NCBI GenBank assembly: GCA_002304345.1
Contig: NEUU01000006.1
Span: forward strand, 124,001-188,000
Direction: 5' to 3'
From: Verrucomicrobia bacterium Tous-C9LFEB
GTDB lineage: Bacteria > Verrucomicrobiota > Verrucomicrobiia > Methylacidiphilales > UBA1321
Length of the DNA stretch: 64,000 nt
A model generated the notes under the pieces. That model was not told where the DNA came from, did not search any database, and saw only the letters and a list, made by a program, of their open reading frames with translations. Positions 9,724 to 18,896 of this stretch are shown piece by piece (positions within the stretch are counted from its first letter, which is position 1; every line of letters begins with the position of its first letter). The position numbers and the translations under genes were made by a program.

Positions 9724-11340
9724 TCACCGGGGAGAATCAGCCGTTCGGATATTCAACCGGCGAAACTCCTCGTGAGATATAGTTACCGTGATTCCTTCCT
9801 TTTTCAACCGCTCTAGCATCTCCGGAGACACGCGAAGGCTATAGAGAAAAAGCGGAGCTTGACTCATCCATGGATCATTGCGGACCAGATCCATCGAATA
9901 CCAACCCTGTAGAGTGTCGACCACAACATAGTCGGCCTTAATCGCACGAAGGTCGCGATAGGCAGTCGCCATCCGTCCCACCTCCCGGCGTACCTCCGCT
10001 GCACGTAAAGGAAGCTGTACAAACAGCGCGACCCCCGCCATGGCCAATATCCACGTCCGCGAAATCGACAAATGCACAGCGGCCCAAGCCGCCACCAGAC
10101 ACAAATTTCCATAAACCGGAAACAAATAACGATATCCCCAGCCATGCCCTTGGTCCGAAAGAAAAAAACAGTAAAATACAAAAGTCAGTACAATTCCATA
10201 GAACAAATCCGAGACAAAGGTAGGAAATTCACGAACAAGTCCCGTCGCACAGACAAAACAAAACGCCATGGCAAAATTCTGCCAATTCATCGTCAAGACG
10301 CTGTTGATTCCCTGCAGACAAAACATTCCAAATGGAGGGAATCCAAACATGTGGACAGTGTCCGAGTTAACTTGAGGACGCATTAAATGCATCCATCCAA
10401 GCCAAAACAGTCCGGCACCACCGTATACTATGACACTGTATAGGAAGGCAACATACCTCTTATCCCTCACCAGTCTCACCAAAAAGGGGGCAACAAAGAG
10501 AAGATGACAAACTGGCTGGTGCAATCCAATCGCCAAAGCACCGAGCAACGGAGCCGCATAATAAAATCGTTTATTGGAATGGGAATACAACCAGAGCCAG
10601 CAGAGACTGAAAAATAAGTGCGAAGTCATTGAATAACCGCTCAACCCAGTAATCAAAAACTGCACCGATGTGGCAAGAAATACCACGGCAATGGCGCCAT
10701 ACGAAGTGGAAACCCGCTGCTGCCTGGCAACTTGATAAATCAGCACAACGCACGCAGCCGAGAGCAGTGGATTGAGCAGCCATGGATCACCCAGCCATCC
10801 AGCCAGGAGGAGCAGGAGACTGTACACCGGCAGGTACGGTTGGGAGATCGTGTATTGTACCGGGTCGAAGATAAGAAAAACCGAGACTGGAGCATCCCTC
10901 AACCAACGGAGATGCTCGGGAATGACGGAAAAGAAATGACCACTCGCAAATATCCGCGCTTGAAAAAAAGCCGCATACTCATCCTGAGACAATGGGTACT
11001 TCAAGTAAATCGCGCTAGTTCCCCACCTACAAAAAATCGCCACAACGAGAGAAAGCAGTCCCACCTGCAGTCTGTTCAATTCGAGACGACCATTGCCTTT
11101 TGAAATAAAATGGACCGAGGCCAGCGCCAGGACCGCCGTCATGAGACTGGGCCAGAATTCATACCAGGCGAAAAAACAGTAATATACGTCGGCACGATCA
11201 GGCTCACATAATGGCAATATCTTGCCACTCGCAAATACCCAACTGACGGCAGCGCCAAATGTAGCCAGGCAAAGCAATATCTTCGCTGATCGCTCCGCCC
11301 ACTTGCGATCATGATCAGTTACGTTACATTTGGTTTCCAT
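9724..11340 (-). CDS. Polytopic membrane glycosyltransferase-like protein (GT39/ArnT-like), paralogue of the 14371-16044 gene
   Basis: A 538-residue protein with ten or more hydrophobic helices. After the first helices comes an extracytoplasmic SQDEYAAFFQARIF, the acidic-residue loop typical of GT-C enzymes. The middle (PYLPVYSLLLLLAGWLGD) is shared with the other large membrane protein at 14371-16044 (NYLPVYAFVRS; MDEFCGNFQA; WGYRY against WGNRY). GT-C enzymes transfer sugars from polyprenyl phosphates on the outer face of the membrane. I placed the start at the ATG at 11340, preceded by AAGGAA; a TTG at 11358 is the longer alternative. Base composition is clearly more AT-rich than the flanking genes. 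Confidence 0.75.
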   Translation of the reverse strand: METKCNVTDHDRKWAERSAKILLCLATFGAAVSWVFASGKILPLCEPDRADVYYCFFAWYEFWPSLMTAVLALASVHFISKGNGRLELNRLQVGLLSLVVAIFCRWGTSAIYLKYPLSQDEYAAFFQARIFASGHFFSVIPEHLRWLRDAPVSVFLIFDPVQYTISQPYLPVYSLLLLLAGWLGDPWLLNPLLSAACVVLIYQVARQQRVSTSYGAIAVVFLATSVQFLITGLSGYSMTSHLFFSLCWLWLYSHSNKRFYYAAPLLGALAIGLHQPVCHLLFVAPFLVRLVRDKRYVAFLYSVIVYGGAGLFWLGWMHLMRPQVNSDTVHMFGFPPFGMFCLQGINSVLTMNWQNFAMAFCFVCATGLVREFPTFVSDLFYGIVLTFVFYCFFLSDQGHGWGYRYLFPVYGNLCLVAAWAAVHLSISRTWILAMAGVALFVQLPLRAAEVRREVGRMATAYRDLRAIKADYVVVDTLQGWYSMDLVRNDPWMSQAPLFLYSLRVSPEMLERLKKEGITVTISHEEFRRLNIRTADSPR

Positions 11341-11538
11341 AATTTCCTTCCGCCCCAAGAAAAACTGTTATATCCCAAATCGCCGGGTAATTCCTTAACA
11401 TCGGACCTGCAAATTCGCAACTTGCAATCGAACGCCCCTGCACCAGCTAGGCAGATTACGTCCTTGTTATCGATTTTGGCGCCACTACCATTCTTAAGTT
11501 GCATTTAAACTTGAGATCCCTCACGACAGATTTTGCCG

Positions 11539-12390
11539 ATGAATAATCAGGAATCCGAACACCAGCAGCCTGTCCGGGCGCACAAGTCGCCGCTTCCTTT
11601 CGCAATTCTGCAGACTGGCCGCTTGGGAGACCTTTGGTATACCGTTCCCCTAGCCGATTACTTAACCCAGAACGGACAACGCGTTGAAGTCTGGTACGAT
11701 CAGAGTTTTGGGAATCCTTTCACTTATTTTCCCTCTGTCATCCCTCGTCCGCTGCCATTGCCTCGCCTCACTCACGGCTTCAGCGTTCCCGCCAACCTCC
11801 TCAACTCCATCTCCCAGCAACTCTACCTGTACGAAAAGCTCCGGCAACTCGGGCGCCAAATTATTTGGAACCAAATCCACCCGCTTGGAATCGGAGCCTA
11901 TTTTGCCAATCGTCCTTATCCCGAGTATTGGTATCGTCGCTATCCGGAAATCAGTTTCAGACACGTCCAAACCACCCTGCAATGCCACAACGACCGGACT
12001 CTACTTTACTTTGCCTCAAGCGTTTCGTTGCGCGTTTCGGCCGCCAACCTCTATGAAGACTGGCTCGATCGTAATTTACGACTGCTTCAAAAATTAACCG
12101 GCTACCGTGTCCTCTATGTCCCTCCTCCAGGAACTCCCGATCACCCCACTTACGAAACCTGGCGCGGCAATCTCGAGGCTTATCAGGAATTGATTGCCCA
12201 TTGTGGACTCGTCTTTGGCATCATCACCTCCGCGCATGTTCTCGGGCAGTTGCTCGGCAAGCCAGTTGTCGCTTGTTACACGAGCCGCCGCTGGATCTTC
12301 GACACCATTGGCGGAGAAACACTCCGTCTCTTTCCGGGCGATCATATCAGCGTCGAGGATTCTCTCAAACTTGCCTCGTCACTGCATTAA
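11539..12390 (+). CDS. GT9-like glycosyltransferase (heptosyltransferase fold)
   Basis: A 283-residue protein. The N-terminal AILQTGRLGDLWYTVPLADYL matches the GT9 start, where a glycine-rich loop follows the first strand. The C-terminal CGLVFGIITSAHVLGQLLGKPVVACY matches the acceptor-side motif of heptosyltransferase-like GT-B enzymes. It is shorter than LPS heptosyltransferases (about 320-350) because the linker region is reduced. It is the only plus-strand gene in the glycan island, convergent with the GT4 gene and divergent from the membrane protein at 9724. The sugar and acceptor are unknown; surface polysaccharide assembly is inferred from context. Confidence 0.72.
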   Translation: MNNQESEHQQPVRAHKSPLPFAILQTGRLGDLWYTVPLADYLTQNGQRVEVWYDQSFGNPFTYFPSVIPRPLPLPRLTHGFSVPANLLNSISQQLYLYEKLRQLGRQIIWNQIHPLGIGAYFANRPYPEYWYRRYPEISFRHVQTTLQCHNDRTLLYFASSVSLRVSAANLYEDWLDRNLRLLQKLTGYRVLYVPPPGTPDHPTYETWRGNLEAYQELIAHCGLVFGIITSAHVLGQLLGKPVVACYTSRRWIFDTIGGETLRLFPGDHISVEDSLKLASSLH

Positions 12391-12453
12391 TTCGCGCCGG
12401 CCGGCACGTATCCAGCACCACCGACTTGATCTCCCCAAATGCCAAAATGGAAA

Positions 12454-13428
12454 TTACATCGTTTTCAACAGCGAAATCCATTCCTGCAGCGAGGGCATTT
12501 CAGTCAACCCCTCCACATAGCGCCATTCCTCCAGCATAGATCCGGCAAATCCTGACGGCACGATTCTCCGTCCTGTCAGTCGGCTATTCCAGTATTTAGA
12601 GGGAAACACCGCTCCGGTAATATTCGGATCGGCCGCCACAAGGTGAACTTCGGCCTTCCAATGCCAAGCGATTAATTCCCGTTCGCTTAAGATTTTTTTT
12701 CGTTCAATCCAAGGGGGTAATTGTGAGGCCTTTGGCCCATCTCCTAATACGATGATTTTGTAGCCCTTTTCTCGCAGTTCACGGCAAGACTCCACAAATA
12801 TTTCCAAACTGTGTCCATAACCCAGATTGCCAAAGTAACAAGCCAAACCCGGCTCGAAAGGTTGGATAGGACCAAGATCTAGTGTCGTCCCATTGCGAAT
12901 TATGGTCGCATTTTCTCCGTGGTAAGCCAGATTTCCAGAGATTTTAACGACTCGATTCCAAGACTCCAGCGTGCGGTTCCAATACCCGGATAATATCCGG
13001 CGAGCCAGAGACGGATATTCCACAAAACCTCGCAATAATTCCGGGTAATAATCCTGCAACCAATAAATCCCAATCCCACCTCGGTCACGAATTGAGTCAA
13101 TCAGGCTAATGGATTGGGGAGGGGCACTCGTAACGATGACCACATCGTGTGAACACACCTCACTTCGAATGTACCGATCCAATGCACCATAGATGGAGTG
13201 GTATTCCTTTATAGTCGAAAGTACCCGGCCTCGCGTCCCTTTCCAGACGGGCAGCACTACTTCTTCCAAATCGGGCTGCGGGCGATTTCCTAATCGATAC
13301 TCTCCGTTTCCTCCCACCCTCCGAACTCTATAACCATTTCTTTTGAGAAACGTTCCTAACTGGTCGGCATATATGGCCGTCGGTGCACAGTCCGGCCATA
13401 AGTACTGGTTAAGTATATGGATAGTCAC
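12454..13428 (-). CDS. GT4-like glycosyltransferase
   Basis: A 324-residue GT-B type protein opening MTIHILNQYLWPDCAPT, the start seen in WcaI-like GT4 enzymes. Next comes VVIVTSAPPQS in the first domain, then the donor-site half with YFGNLGYGHSLEIFVESC and IIVLGDGPKAS. The usual EX7E region is represented by AADPNITGAVFPSKYWNS. It starts with GTG and overlaps the GT2 gene by 4 bp (GTGA), so it is translated from the same message as the GT2 and the membrane protein upstream. It probably adds a sugar to a lipid-linked glycan at the cytoplasmic face. Confidence 0.8.
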   Translation of the reverse strand: MTIHILNQYLWPDCAPTAIYADQLGTFLKRNGYRVRRVGGNGEYRLGNRPQPDLEEVVLPVWKGTRGRVLSTIKEYHSIYGALDRYIRSEVCSHDVVIVTSAPPQSISLIDSIRDRGGIGIYWLQDYYPELLRGFVEYPSLARRILSGYWNRTLESWNRVVKISGNLAYHGENATIIRNGTTLDLGPIQPFEPGLACYFGNLGYGHSLEIFVESCRELREKGYKIIVLGDGPKASQLPPWIERKKILSERELIAWHWKAEVHLVAADPNITGAVFPSKYWNSRLTGRRIVPSGFAGSMLEEWRYVEGLTEMPSLQEWISLLKTM

Positions 13429-14357
13429 TGATGGCGTTGAAAGTTGCGGAGCTTAATTTGAAACGCTTCACGATGATAGCGGAGATTCGTCTCTGCTACC
13501 AAACCAGTCAAAAAAGTGAATAGGGCAATATTCATCAATGCCGCCGCCAGAATTGCCAGAGGGAAACGCCCGACAAAGTGAGTGCGATAATACTCGTAAA
13601 TCGGAGGCGCTCCCGCACATAGCCCCAACATCAAAAACACTCCGGCAATCGCTCCAAAAAAATAAAGCGGTTTGTAGTCGCGAAAAAGCAAAAGCAGAGA
13701 ACGGAGAATTTTACAACCATCCGTCACGGTACGCAATTTCGAGCTGGAGCCAGGGGTTCGATCCCGAAATGGCACGTCCACTTCACTCCAGCTAAATCCT
13801 TTGTCAGCCGCCTGAATAGCCAGCTCCATTTCAAGCTCAAATCCGTTCGAGAGAATGGGGACATTTTTGTAAAAACGACGGGAAAAAAGCCGCAGTCCCG
13901 AAAATATGTCTCTTGGGCAGCAACCAAAGACAGCGGAGGCGCACAGGCCAAAGAGCTTTGTCCCCAATTGATGCATGGGGCGAAAAACAGGTCCCTGTTC
14001 CTCAGTTGGACAGCGTACTCCGGTAATCAAATCTGCGGGATACTCCAAGTATCGATCCCAGAGCAACCTCGCTCCTTTTGCTGGATAACTCCCATCACCA
14101 TCCACCATGATAATCAGATCGGCGTCACAATTTTCGAGACCGGCTGCCACCGCATTCGCCTTGCCCAATCGCGCCTCGACTATCACTCTGGCCCCTGCCT
14201 GAAGGGCCTCTGCAGCCGTCCCATCCGTGGAGGCATTATCTATCACCAAGATCTCTGCCCCTGGAAATTCCTCGCCATATTCCCGCACCACCCCCTGAAT
14301 CGACAAGGCTTCGTTGTGGCAGGGTATTAAAACGCAGAGCGAAAAATTGATCTTCAT
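13425..14357 (-). CDS. GT2 glycosyltransferase with two C-terminal membrane helices (DPM1/GtrB-like)
   Basis: A 310-residue protein with a GT-A catalytic domain: VLIPCHNEA at the start, ILVIDNASTDGT, and the metal-binding DGDGSYP. The C-terminal 80 residues hold two hydrophobic segments (FFGAIAGVFLMLGL; LAILAAALMNIALF). This is the layout of polyprenyl-phosphate sugar synthases, which load a sugar onto undecaprenyl phosphate as donor for GT-C enzymes; two such GT-C-like genes lie alongside. I used the ATG at 14357 because it fits the family start and avoids overlap with the upstream gene; the frame extends to 14408. Confidence 0.85.
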   Translation of the reverse strand: MKINFSLCVLIPCHNEALSIQGVVREYGEEFPGAEILVIDNASTDGTAAEALQAGARVIVEARLGKANAVAAGLENCDADLIIMVDGDGSYPAKGARLLWDRYLEYPADLITGVRCPTEEQGPVFRPMHQLGTKLFGLCASAVFGCCPRDIFSGLRLFSRRFYKNVPILSNGFELEMELAIQAADKGFSWSEVDVPFRDRTPGSSSKLRTVTDGCKILRSLLLLFRDYKPLYFFGAIAGVFLMLGLCAGAPPIYEYYRTHFVGRFPLAILAAALMNIALFTFLTGLVAETNLRYHREAFQIKLRNFQRHQ

Positions 14358-14370
14358 AGTACGGCTGAAG

Positions 14371-16044
14371 TCATGGTTTATGCCGGGTTTTGCTTGGACA
14401 AATTCCAAACTTTATCAAATTGGAACGATCAATTATCGCCACACGATACTTTTCCTGTAAAGCCGCTATCTGTAAAGGCGTCAGAGAATCAATCCTCATC
14501 ATTTTTGGATTGCGATCGAGAAATGGTGCATTTCGCACTAAATCCTGAGCATAGAAACTCTGCCCCGGGTTCAGCAAAACAATATCTACGGGCAAACTCT
14601 CCAATGCCTTCATCGCCGTGGCGTAAGGCCGCGCAAAGCCTTCCACCTGCCAGCATCGTAATGGCAATTGCACGCCCCAGGCAAAAATCAAGGTGAAGAC
14701 CATGATTCGAAGTGCCTTGTTCTCGGCTTCCGGAATTATCCGCGTCAATCGCTGCCAACCGAACACCGCCAGTATAATCACATTCCCCCAGGCCGGATAA
14801 AAATACCGATTTCCCCAACCATGACCCTGAGTAAATGGCATAAATATATAAAATATAGAGATCAACAAGCACCCCCATCGCAGATCGGCACATAGGGATC
14901 GATTATGGTCAGATTCGCCTCCAAAAGATAAAATAAACAGTAGCGCCAGGACAGGAGTTGACCAGCTCACCAGTTGCACAGTCGCTGCAATCAGAGTTAC
15001 AAAATCAAATAATGAGGGCAGGACAAAAAGCTTTATCCCGTTGGATACGGCCCCTGGATTTGATTCCAACTCCCACCATAACGCGCATCCGAGAAGTCCA
15101 AGCAGATACACTGCCGCAAAATAAGCGCTCCGCACCCATCTCCTTTCCAAAGCCATTCGCAGCAAAAAAGGCAACACAAACAAGGCGTGTGCAAAAGGCT
15201 GATGCACTAACAAGCCAAGACATCCCACCCAGGGAGCCAATCCATAACCCAAACGATCATTCCTCGTATAGAGATAGAGCCATGTCACGTTCAAAAACAA
15301 GCTCAGTGACATCGAGTATAGGGACATGGAGGTGAGAAGAAATGCGCTATTGGTGGCCAGCAGTAAACCGCCAATGAGTGAGTACATTTTTTCAGTCGGC
15401 CATAGATTGCGGATGATCTGCATAACAAGCAGAATAGTTCCCGCCGCCAACAAAGGATTCATTAGGGATGGCGCTCCAATTCGAATGAAAAGTGACCGCA
15501 CAAAGGCATACACGGGAAGATAGTTCGCCACCCAAACATGCTCCGTTTCATTGTAATTAATGAAAATGGGTTTCAATGCCTTGTTATAGGGTATCCATTC
15601 CGGAGGAATTACGGCGTGTCGTTGTCCTGCCGCAAAAATAGAGGCTTGAAAGTTTCCACAAAACTCATCCATGGATAAAGCATATCCGTGAAACACCAGC
15701 CCTGATCCCAGCCACGTTACCATTCCTACCGCTACAACCAGACAGAGGGTTCCAGTCCCTTTCGTCCCAATCCAGCGTATCGAGGCTATACATCCACTGT
15801 TGCTGAGAAAGCTATAGCGCCATAGCAGAACAACTCCAATCAGGAAGCTGATATTAAGAATCAGCGCTGGCAGCTCCAAATTGGTATATAAATAATAAAA
15901 GATCATGTGACCTGAATACCCCATCGTTCCGCCCAAACCCAATTCGCGGAACAAAAACACGAGAACTATTCCCGTCCAGCTTACGACTTGAGTTATCAGC
16001 CACGCCGGAATCAGTATTCTACTGCGGAGGGTAGCTTCGCGCAT
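14371..16044 (-). CDS. Polytopic membrane glycosyltransferase-like protein, paralogue of the 9724-11340 gene
   Basis: A 557-residue membrane protein with about a dozen hydrophobic helices. Shared landmarks with the paralogue are GYALSMDEFCGNFQASIF (acidic first loop), NYLPVYAFVRS, SLMNPLLAAG and HGWGNRYFYP. Together with the GT2 enzyme directly downstream (14 bp gap) it would form a donor-synthase plus GT-C transferase pair. Like the rest of 9.7-16 kb it is more AT-rich than the flanking genes, suggesting horizontal acquisition of the island. The sugar transferred is unknown. Confidence 0.78.
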   Translation of the reverse strand: MREATLRSRILIPAWLITQVVSWTGIVLVFLFRELGLGGTMGYSGHMIFYYLYTNLELPALILNISFLIGVVLLWRYSFLSNSGCIASIRWIGTKGTGTLCLVVAVGMVTWLGSGLVFHGYALSMDEFCGNFQASIFAAGQRHAVIPPEWIPYNKALKPIFINYNETEHVWVANYLPVYAFVRSLFIRIGAPSLMNPLLAAGTILLVMQIIRNLWPTEKMYSLIGGLLLATNSAFLLTSMSLYSMSLSLFLNVTWLYLYTRNDRLGYGLAPWVGCLGLLVHQPFAHALFVLPFLLRMALERRWVRSAYFAAVYLLGLLGCALWWELESNPGAVSNGIKLFVLPSLFDFVTLIAATVQLVSWSTPVLALLFILSFGGESDHNRSLCADLRWGCLLISIFYIFMPFTQGHGWGNRYFYPAWGNVIILAVFGWQRLTRIIPEAENKALRIMVFTLIFAWGVQLPLRCWQVEGFARPYATAMKALESLPVDIVLLNPGQSFYAQDLVRNAPFLDRNPKMMRIDSLTPLQIAALQEKYRVAIIDRSNLIKFGICPSKTRHKP

Positions 16045-16059
16045 TGCGGTATTTCAAAT

Positions 16060-16767
16060 TCACCAACTGCTGGGCAGTTCGTTGGTGATCTGCAGAAGGA
16101 ATCGCGTCAGGTTGGAGCGAACGGGGGGCAGTTCCTTGATGAAATTCTTGAAGGGTTTGATATCCCACGGATGGGTGAGGCAATGGAAGACCAGCTTGAC
16201 CGGTGTGGCGACGTTGCGCTCGGCGTCGAATCCCGCAGCCAAGGCGGCGGCAGGCAGGCGGTCGCTGAGTTCATCGCTGATGGCGCGCACGGCGATGAAC
16301 GGCTTTTCGCGTCCCACCACGATCTCCGCCACGGCGGCGGTTTCCATATCGACGACCTGACATTGCGTGGCTTCGGCGTACTCGGCCTTGCGCTCGGGTG
16401 TGGCCACCACTTCGTCCGTGCTGCAAAAGTTGGCGAAGTTGAAGTCCGGCAAGAGGCGGACGAATTGTTTGACCTCTTCGTGGGTGAAGTTGTCGGAGAT
16501 GACCACGTTGCCGCGCTTGAGCTGGGGCACCAGGGCGCCACCGAATCCGGCGAGGATAAAGGCCTTCAGGCGGAAGTGGTCAAAGATCACCTGCGTGTTG
16601 ACCGCGGCATTGGTGAGCCCCATCCCGATGAAAGCCACCAGCACCGTGCGATGGCCGAGCTTGCCCGTCACACAGGAGAGCGTGCCGAGGCTGAAGGTTT
16701 CCTTCTCGGTCAATTTGTCGACCAGTTCCTGTCCCTCGAAAGGAACCGCAAAAGCGTAACAGATCAT
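16060..16767 (-). CDS. Hopanoid-associated nucleoside phosphorylase (HpnG-like)
   Basis: A 235-residue phosphorylase-superfamily protein: the N-terminal CYAFAVPFEGQ, the phosphate/ribose loop region FAGFGGALVPQLKRGNVVI-type segment, and QVVDMETAAVAEI, in which the Glu-Thr pair contacts ribose. SDELSD supplies the catalytic Asp of the MTA/SAH nucleosidase fold. HpnG removes adenine from adenosylhopane to give ribosylhopane in extended-hopanoid synthesis. The assignment rests on its 4-bp overlap (ATGA) with the squalene-hopene cyclase gene, a common hopanoid arrangement. By sequence alone it could be a general MTA/SAH nucleosidase. Confidence 0.8.
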   Translation of the reverse strand: MICYAFAVPFEGQELVDKLTEKETFSLGTLSCVTGKLGHRTVLVAFIGMGLTNAAVNTQVIFDHFRLKAFILAGFGGALVPQLKRGNVVISDNFTHEEVKQFVRLLPDFNFANFCSTDEVVATPERKAEYAEATQCQVVDMETAAVAEIVVGREKPFIAVRAISDELSDRLPAAALAAGFDAERNVATPVKLVFHCLTHPWDIKPFKNFIKELPPVRSNLTRFLLQITNELPSSW

Positions 16768-18782
16768 CGGGTTCCTTTTTTGGCTGCCGCCATGCGACGG
16801 TAATCCGACAGCGCGATCAAAGGCCAGTTATTGCGATACATATCGTACTTGAGATAAAAGACGCGGGGGAAACCCGTGCCGGTGATGAATTCTTCCTTCC
16901 ACGAGCCGTCCGCCTGCTGCGTGCGGCAGAGGTAATCGAGACCGCGCACCACGCTGGAGCGGGTGACGTCGCCACAGGCGATGATGCCCATGAGCGCCCA
17001 AGCGGTTTGCGAGGCGGTGCTGGCCCCACGACCCTTGAGTTTCGGATCTTCGTAGGAGGCGCATGTTTCGCCCCAGCCGCCATCCTCGTTTTGGCTGAAC
17101 TCGAGCCAGTCGCGACCACGCAGGACCCAGTCCTGATTCATGTCTTCGTGGATATAATACAGACCGCGCAAAACCAGCCATGTGCCGTAAATGTAATTCA
17201 CACCCCAACGGCCCTGCCAGGAACCATCTTCTTCCTGCGTGTCGCGGATGAACTTGAGCGCGCGGCGAATGTACGGTTCCTTGCGGCTGATGCCGAGTCG
17301 TCCGAAAAGCTCCAGTGCACGCGAGGTGATGTCGCTGCAGGGCGGATCGAGAATGGCGTTGTGATCGGCAAAGGGTACGTCCTCGAGCCACGCCTTGGTC
17401 ACGTCCTTATCGAAGGCCGCCCAACCGCCGTTCTGACACTGGAAGCTGATCGCCCAGCGCAAGGCGCGCTCCATGACTTCCTTCTTGGCTTTCTCGTCCG
17501 GCATGGTGATGCCGTTGAGGGCGAGCAACACCTTCCACGTATCATCCACGTCGGGATAGAACTTGTTATTGTACTCAAAGGCCCAACCGCTGTTCACCGG
17601 GTGCGGATTCTTGACGTACCAATCCCCCCGCGTGCGCACTTCCTTGGAGAGCAGCCATTCCCCCGCCTTTTGCAAACGCGGGTCATCCTGCGGCACGCCC
17701 GATTCGGACAGCGCCATGGCCGTAATGCCGGTATCCCAGATGGGCGAGAAGCAGGGCTGGAAGCGGTAATCGTTATTTGCGACATCATCCACTTCGAGCT
17801 CGAAGAAATCCTTGATCGCCTTGCGCAGGATCGGATGGTCGTCGTGATAGCCGAGCGCCTTGAGCGCGATGATGGCATACTCCATCGAGGGGAAAATCGC
17901 GCCGAGCCCGTCCGATCCCTCGGAAATATGCTCGATCAACCACGCCTCGGCCTTTTTCAAGGCCCGATGACGCCACGGTTTCCACGGCAGGCCGTCGATC
18001 AATTTCAGGCCCGCATCGCAGGTCAGGAAGAAATTGCGCATCGAGAAAAAGCTCTTGTCCCAGACCTGCGAGAAATCGCTATGCTCCGTGCCGTAGGGGA
18101 AAAGTTCGTGCAGCTGTTTGTCCGGAGGCAGATGCCGCATCGGCTTGAAATGATTGATGATCGAGAGCGGCACCACCATGGCCCGGCTCCACGAGGACAT
18201 TTCGTACAGATTGAAATAAAACCAGTTCGGCAGTAGCACGATCTCGCTGGGGATGATCGGCAGGTATTTCCACGGATACTGACCGAAAAGCCCGAGCATG
18301 AGCTTGGTGTAAGTATTGCACTTCGGAATACCGCCCAGACGCAGGATCGTGGCGTGCGCCTTGCGCATCAACGGTTCGTCCGGATGAAAACCGGCGAGCT
18401 TGAGCGCGAAGTAGGCTTTCAGCGTGGCGTTGAGTTCACTCGGGCCCCCGACGTAGATATTCCAGCCACCATCCGCGAGTTGGTGATCCAGCAGGTGCTT
18501 GACGCATTTCGCCTGCCGGTCGAAATCCACCTCGCCCATCCAGTGCATGAAAATACAAACGTCCGAAACCAGCGTGCAGTCGACGATCAATTCCCCCACC
18601 CAGGTGCCGTCAGGCTTTTGCAGGCTGAACAGGTAGTCCTGAGAGCGGGTGATGGCCTTCTCGACGTTGGCATCCAGCGACGGCAAGGCCGCCCGAAATT
18701 GTTGCTGCGAGACGGGAATCGTCTTGGGCGACTCCGCGAAATCTGTGGGCTTTACGAATCCGTAAGACATGGGCAACAGCAT
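16764..18782 (-). CDS. shc: Squalene-hopene cyclase
   Basis: A 672-residue terpene cyclase with several QW repeats (QKPDGTWVGE, QLADGGWN, FQCQNGGWAAF, QEEDGSWQGRWG, QNEDGGWGE, QADGSWKEEF). The protonation motif DVDDT occurs at about residues 411-415, where squalene-hopene cyclases read DXDDTA. Here the residue after Thr is Trp, which is unusual. The enzyme folds squalene into hopene at the membrane. In-frame ATGs at 18782 and 18770 are both possible starts. A perfect 22-bp palindrome lies just upstream. The downstream hpnG-like gene overlaps by 4 bp. Squalene synthesis genes are not in the window. Confidence 0.93.
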   Translation of the reverse strand: MLLPMSYGFVKPTDFAESPKTIPVSQQQFRAALPSLDANVEKAITRSQDYLFSLQKPDGTWVGELIVDCTLVSDVCIFMHWMGEVDFDRQAKCVKHLLDHQLADGGWNIYVGGPSELNATLKAYFALKLAGFHPDEPLMRKAHATILRLGGIPKCNTYTKLMLGLFGQYPWKYLPIIPSEIVLLPNWFYFNLYEMSSWSRAMVVPLSIINHFKPMRHLPPDKQLHELFPYGTEHSDFSQVWDKSFFSMRNFFLTCDAGLKLIDGLPWKPWRHRALKKAEAWLIEHISEGSDGLGAIFPSMEYAIIALKALGYHDDHPILRKAIKDFFELEVDDVANNDYRFQPCFSPIWDTGITAMALSESGVPQDDPRLQKAGEWLLSKEVRTRGDWYVKNPHPVNSGWAFEYNNKFYPDVDDTWKVLLALNGITMPDEKAKKEVMERALRWAISFQCQNGGWAAFDKDVTKAWLEDVPFADHNAILDPPCSDITSRALELFGRLGISRKEPYIRRALKFIRDTQEEDGSWQGRWGVNYIYGTWLVLRGLYYIHEDMNQDWVLRGRDWLEFSQNEDGGWGETCASYEDPKLKGRGASTASQTAWALMGIIACGDVTRSSVVRGLDYLCRTQQADGSWKEEFITGTGFPRVFYLKYDMYRNNWPLIALSDYRRMAAAKKGTR

Positions 18783-18792
18783 AGCCAAAAGT

Positions 18793-18814
18793 CCACCTAG
18801 GTCAACCTAGGTGG
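18793..18814. promoter_or_regulatory. Perfect palindrome upstream of shc, candidate operator
   Basis: The arms CCACCTAGGT and ACCTAGGTGG are perfect inverted repeats separated by CA. Each arm also contains the small palindrome CCTAGG. The site lies 11-33 bp upstream of the shc start, in the position of a repressor or activator site for a dimeric regulator. No terminator-like T run follows. The regulator is unknown. Confidence 0.6.
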
Positions 18815-18896
18815 TAAAATCCAGCATCCACCTTAAATGGCAAAAATAGCTTTACCAAATAGGAGCAGAGCCCCCACCGAGAGTGCTCCAACGCAC

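Noticed and set aside
13735-13780. GGGGTTCGATCCCGAAAT as a tRNA T-arm
   Set aside because: It lies inside the GT2 coding sequence and no acceptor stem or anticodon arm fits around it.
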